Shown one piece after another: positions 63,394 through 64,000 of a DNA stretch of 64,000 nt. Made by a program: the position numbers and the translations under genes. The notes under the pieces were generated by a model that did not search any database, had not been told where the DNA came from, and saw only the letters and a list, made by a program, of their open reading frames with translations. Every line of letters begins with the position of its first letter. Position 1 is the first letter of the stretch. The stretch comes from an uncultured Oceanospirillaceae bacterium (GTDB lineage: Bacteria > Pseudomonadota > Gammaproteobacteria > Pseudomonadales > Balneatricaceae): the NCBI GenBank assembly GCA_913057435.1, contig CAJXNY010000002.1, positions 62,001 to 126,000 on the forward strand, written 5' to 3'.

Positions 63394-64000
63394 ATTGAGG
63401 CCTCCACTTTTATCGCCCCCACACCGACGGCATCAATCAGCCAGTCACGGAAAATCAACGAGGCGGGAGACAAAGCCTTATCAACCTGATAACAGAGGTA
63501 GTAGTTGCCATCTGTTTCGATTGTGTCAGTAAAAGGCGCGACCATCTGTTCTGCAAGCACGCCCTGTTGCATTAATTCATCATAATTCAGACAGATGCCA
63601 AACCCATTCGCTGCCATGGTGACGGCGGTGGCGTGGCTGTCCATATACTGGCGCGGCAGGTCTTTTAGCGCATCCAGCCCCATCATGCCCAGCCAGCTGT
63701 CCCAGCCCAACGGGGTGCCAATCACATCCAGCAGTGGCAATTGTGCAATATCTTCCGGCTGGCGGATGCGGCGGGCATTGGCGGCGCTGCACCAGGGGCG
63801 CAGGTAAGGCGTAACCAGTGGTAACGCCTCAAAACCAGGCCAGTGGCCGCCACCGTAGCGGATCTCCAGCTCGGCGGTGGAGATATCAAAATCGGTGGAC
63901 CAGTTGGTGCCCAGCTGACGGATCGAAATCTGCGGGTAGATCGCATGAAACTGCTGTAACCGGGGTGCCAGCCAGAGCACGGCAAAGGCCGTATTCACAT
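63390..64000 (-). CDS. LysR-family regulator, C-terminal part (start lies beyond the window)
   Basis: About 203 residues are visible and the frame remains open to the window edge. FAVLWLAPRLQQFHAIYPQI begins the GcvA-type effector domain, so roughly 95 N-terminal residues including the HTH are missing. An apparent GTG start at 63998 is internal. It is a paralogue of the next gene, which it overlaps. Confidence 0.85.
   Translation of the reverse strand, partial: VNTAFAVLWLAPRLQQFHAIYPQISIRQLGTNWSTDFDISTAELEIRYGGGHWPGFEALPLVTPYLRPWCSAANARRIRQPEDIAQLPLLDVIGTPLGWDSWLGMMGLDALKDLPRQYMDSHATAVTMAANGFGICLNYDELMQQGVLAEQMVAPFTDTIETDGNYYLCYQVDKALSPASLIFRDWLIDAVGVGAIKVEASI

Overview
The window looks like chromosomal DNA of a marine, heterotrophic gammaproteobacterium, probably an Oceanospirillales/Oceanospirillaceae-type organism. 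That placement is an inference from gene content (taurine, choline-O-sulfate and dimethylglycine use, a type I-F CRISPR system, MocR/LysR regulators) and protein style; no rRNA or marker gene is present to prove it. Coding density is high. No tRNA, rRNA, IS element or prophage was found.

Layout. 1-3.1 kb: choline-O-sulfate module (end of choX, betC, divergent LysR regulator). 4.4-10.7 kb: glutarate/5-aminovalerate (or GABA) catabolism (gcdH, family III CoA transferase, semialdehyde dehydrogenase, aminotransferase, XRE-cupin regulator). 10.7-14.3 kb: two large cysteine-free paralogues of unknown function. 14.5-20.5 kb: folD copy 1, MarR and LysR regulators, asparaginase, nadE, a YdjM-like membrane protein. 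20.8-27.6 kb: taurine dissimilation (tpa, TauR-like MocR, xsc, pta). 27.7-35.4 kb: housekeeping and orphan genes (EAL-HDOD, YlqF GTPase, CDGSH protein, flavin reductase, HI0933-type flavoprotein, two EamA transporters, MerR). 35.9-42.1 kb: glycine/serine module (class V aminotransferase, HbpS/GlcG protein, glyA, sdaA, ETF-ubiquinone oxidoreductase). 42.2-52.9 kb: complete type I-F CRISPR-Cas locus. 52.9-59.3 kb: dimethylglycine/C1 operon (etfB-etfA-purU-dimethylglycine dehydrogenase-folD copy 2). 59.6-62.3 kb: TauABC-like transporter. 62.5-64 kb: two tandem LysR regulators.

The metabolic blocks fit together. Choline sulfate is hydrolysed to choline, which other genes would convert to betaine and dimethylglycine. 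Demethylation of dimethylglycine feeds electrons to EtfAB and ETF-QO and C1 units to tetrahydrofolate. FolD and PurU recycle the folate, and GlyA and SdaA turn glycine plus a C1 unit into serine and then pyruvate. Taurine is taken up, transaminated (Tpa), cleaved to acetyl phosphate and sulfite (Xsc) and converted to acetyl-CoA (Pta).

The most striking feature is in the CRISPR locus. cas1/cas2-3 and csy1-4 are divergent, and the block is flanked by two co-oriented arrays whose leaders have identical spacing of putative IHF sites and inverted repeats. Between the divergent operons, on the minus strand, lie two degenerate CRISPR repeats. The sequence after the first one matches 15 of 18 bases of a site in the putative csy1 promoter. 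Two of the three mismatches fall at positions 6 and 12, where type I guides do not read the target, and the site has a 5'-CC PAM. This is a strong candidate for a CreR-like guide RNA by which the Csy complex represses its own operon.
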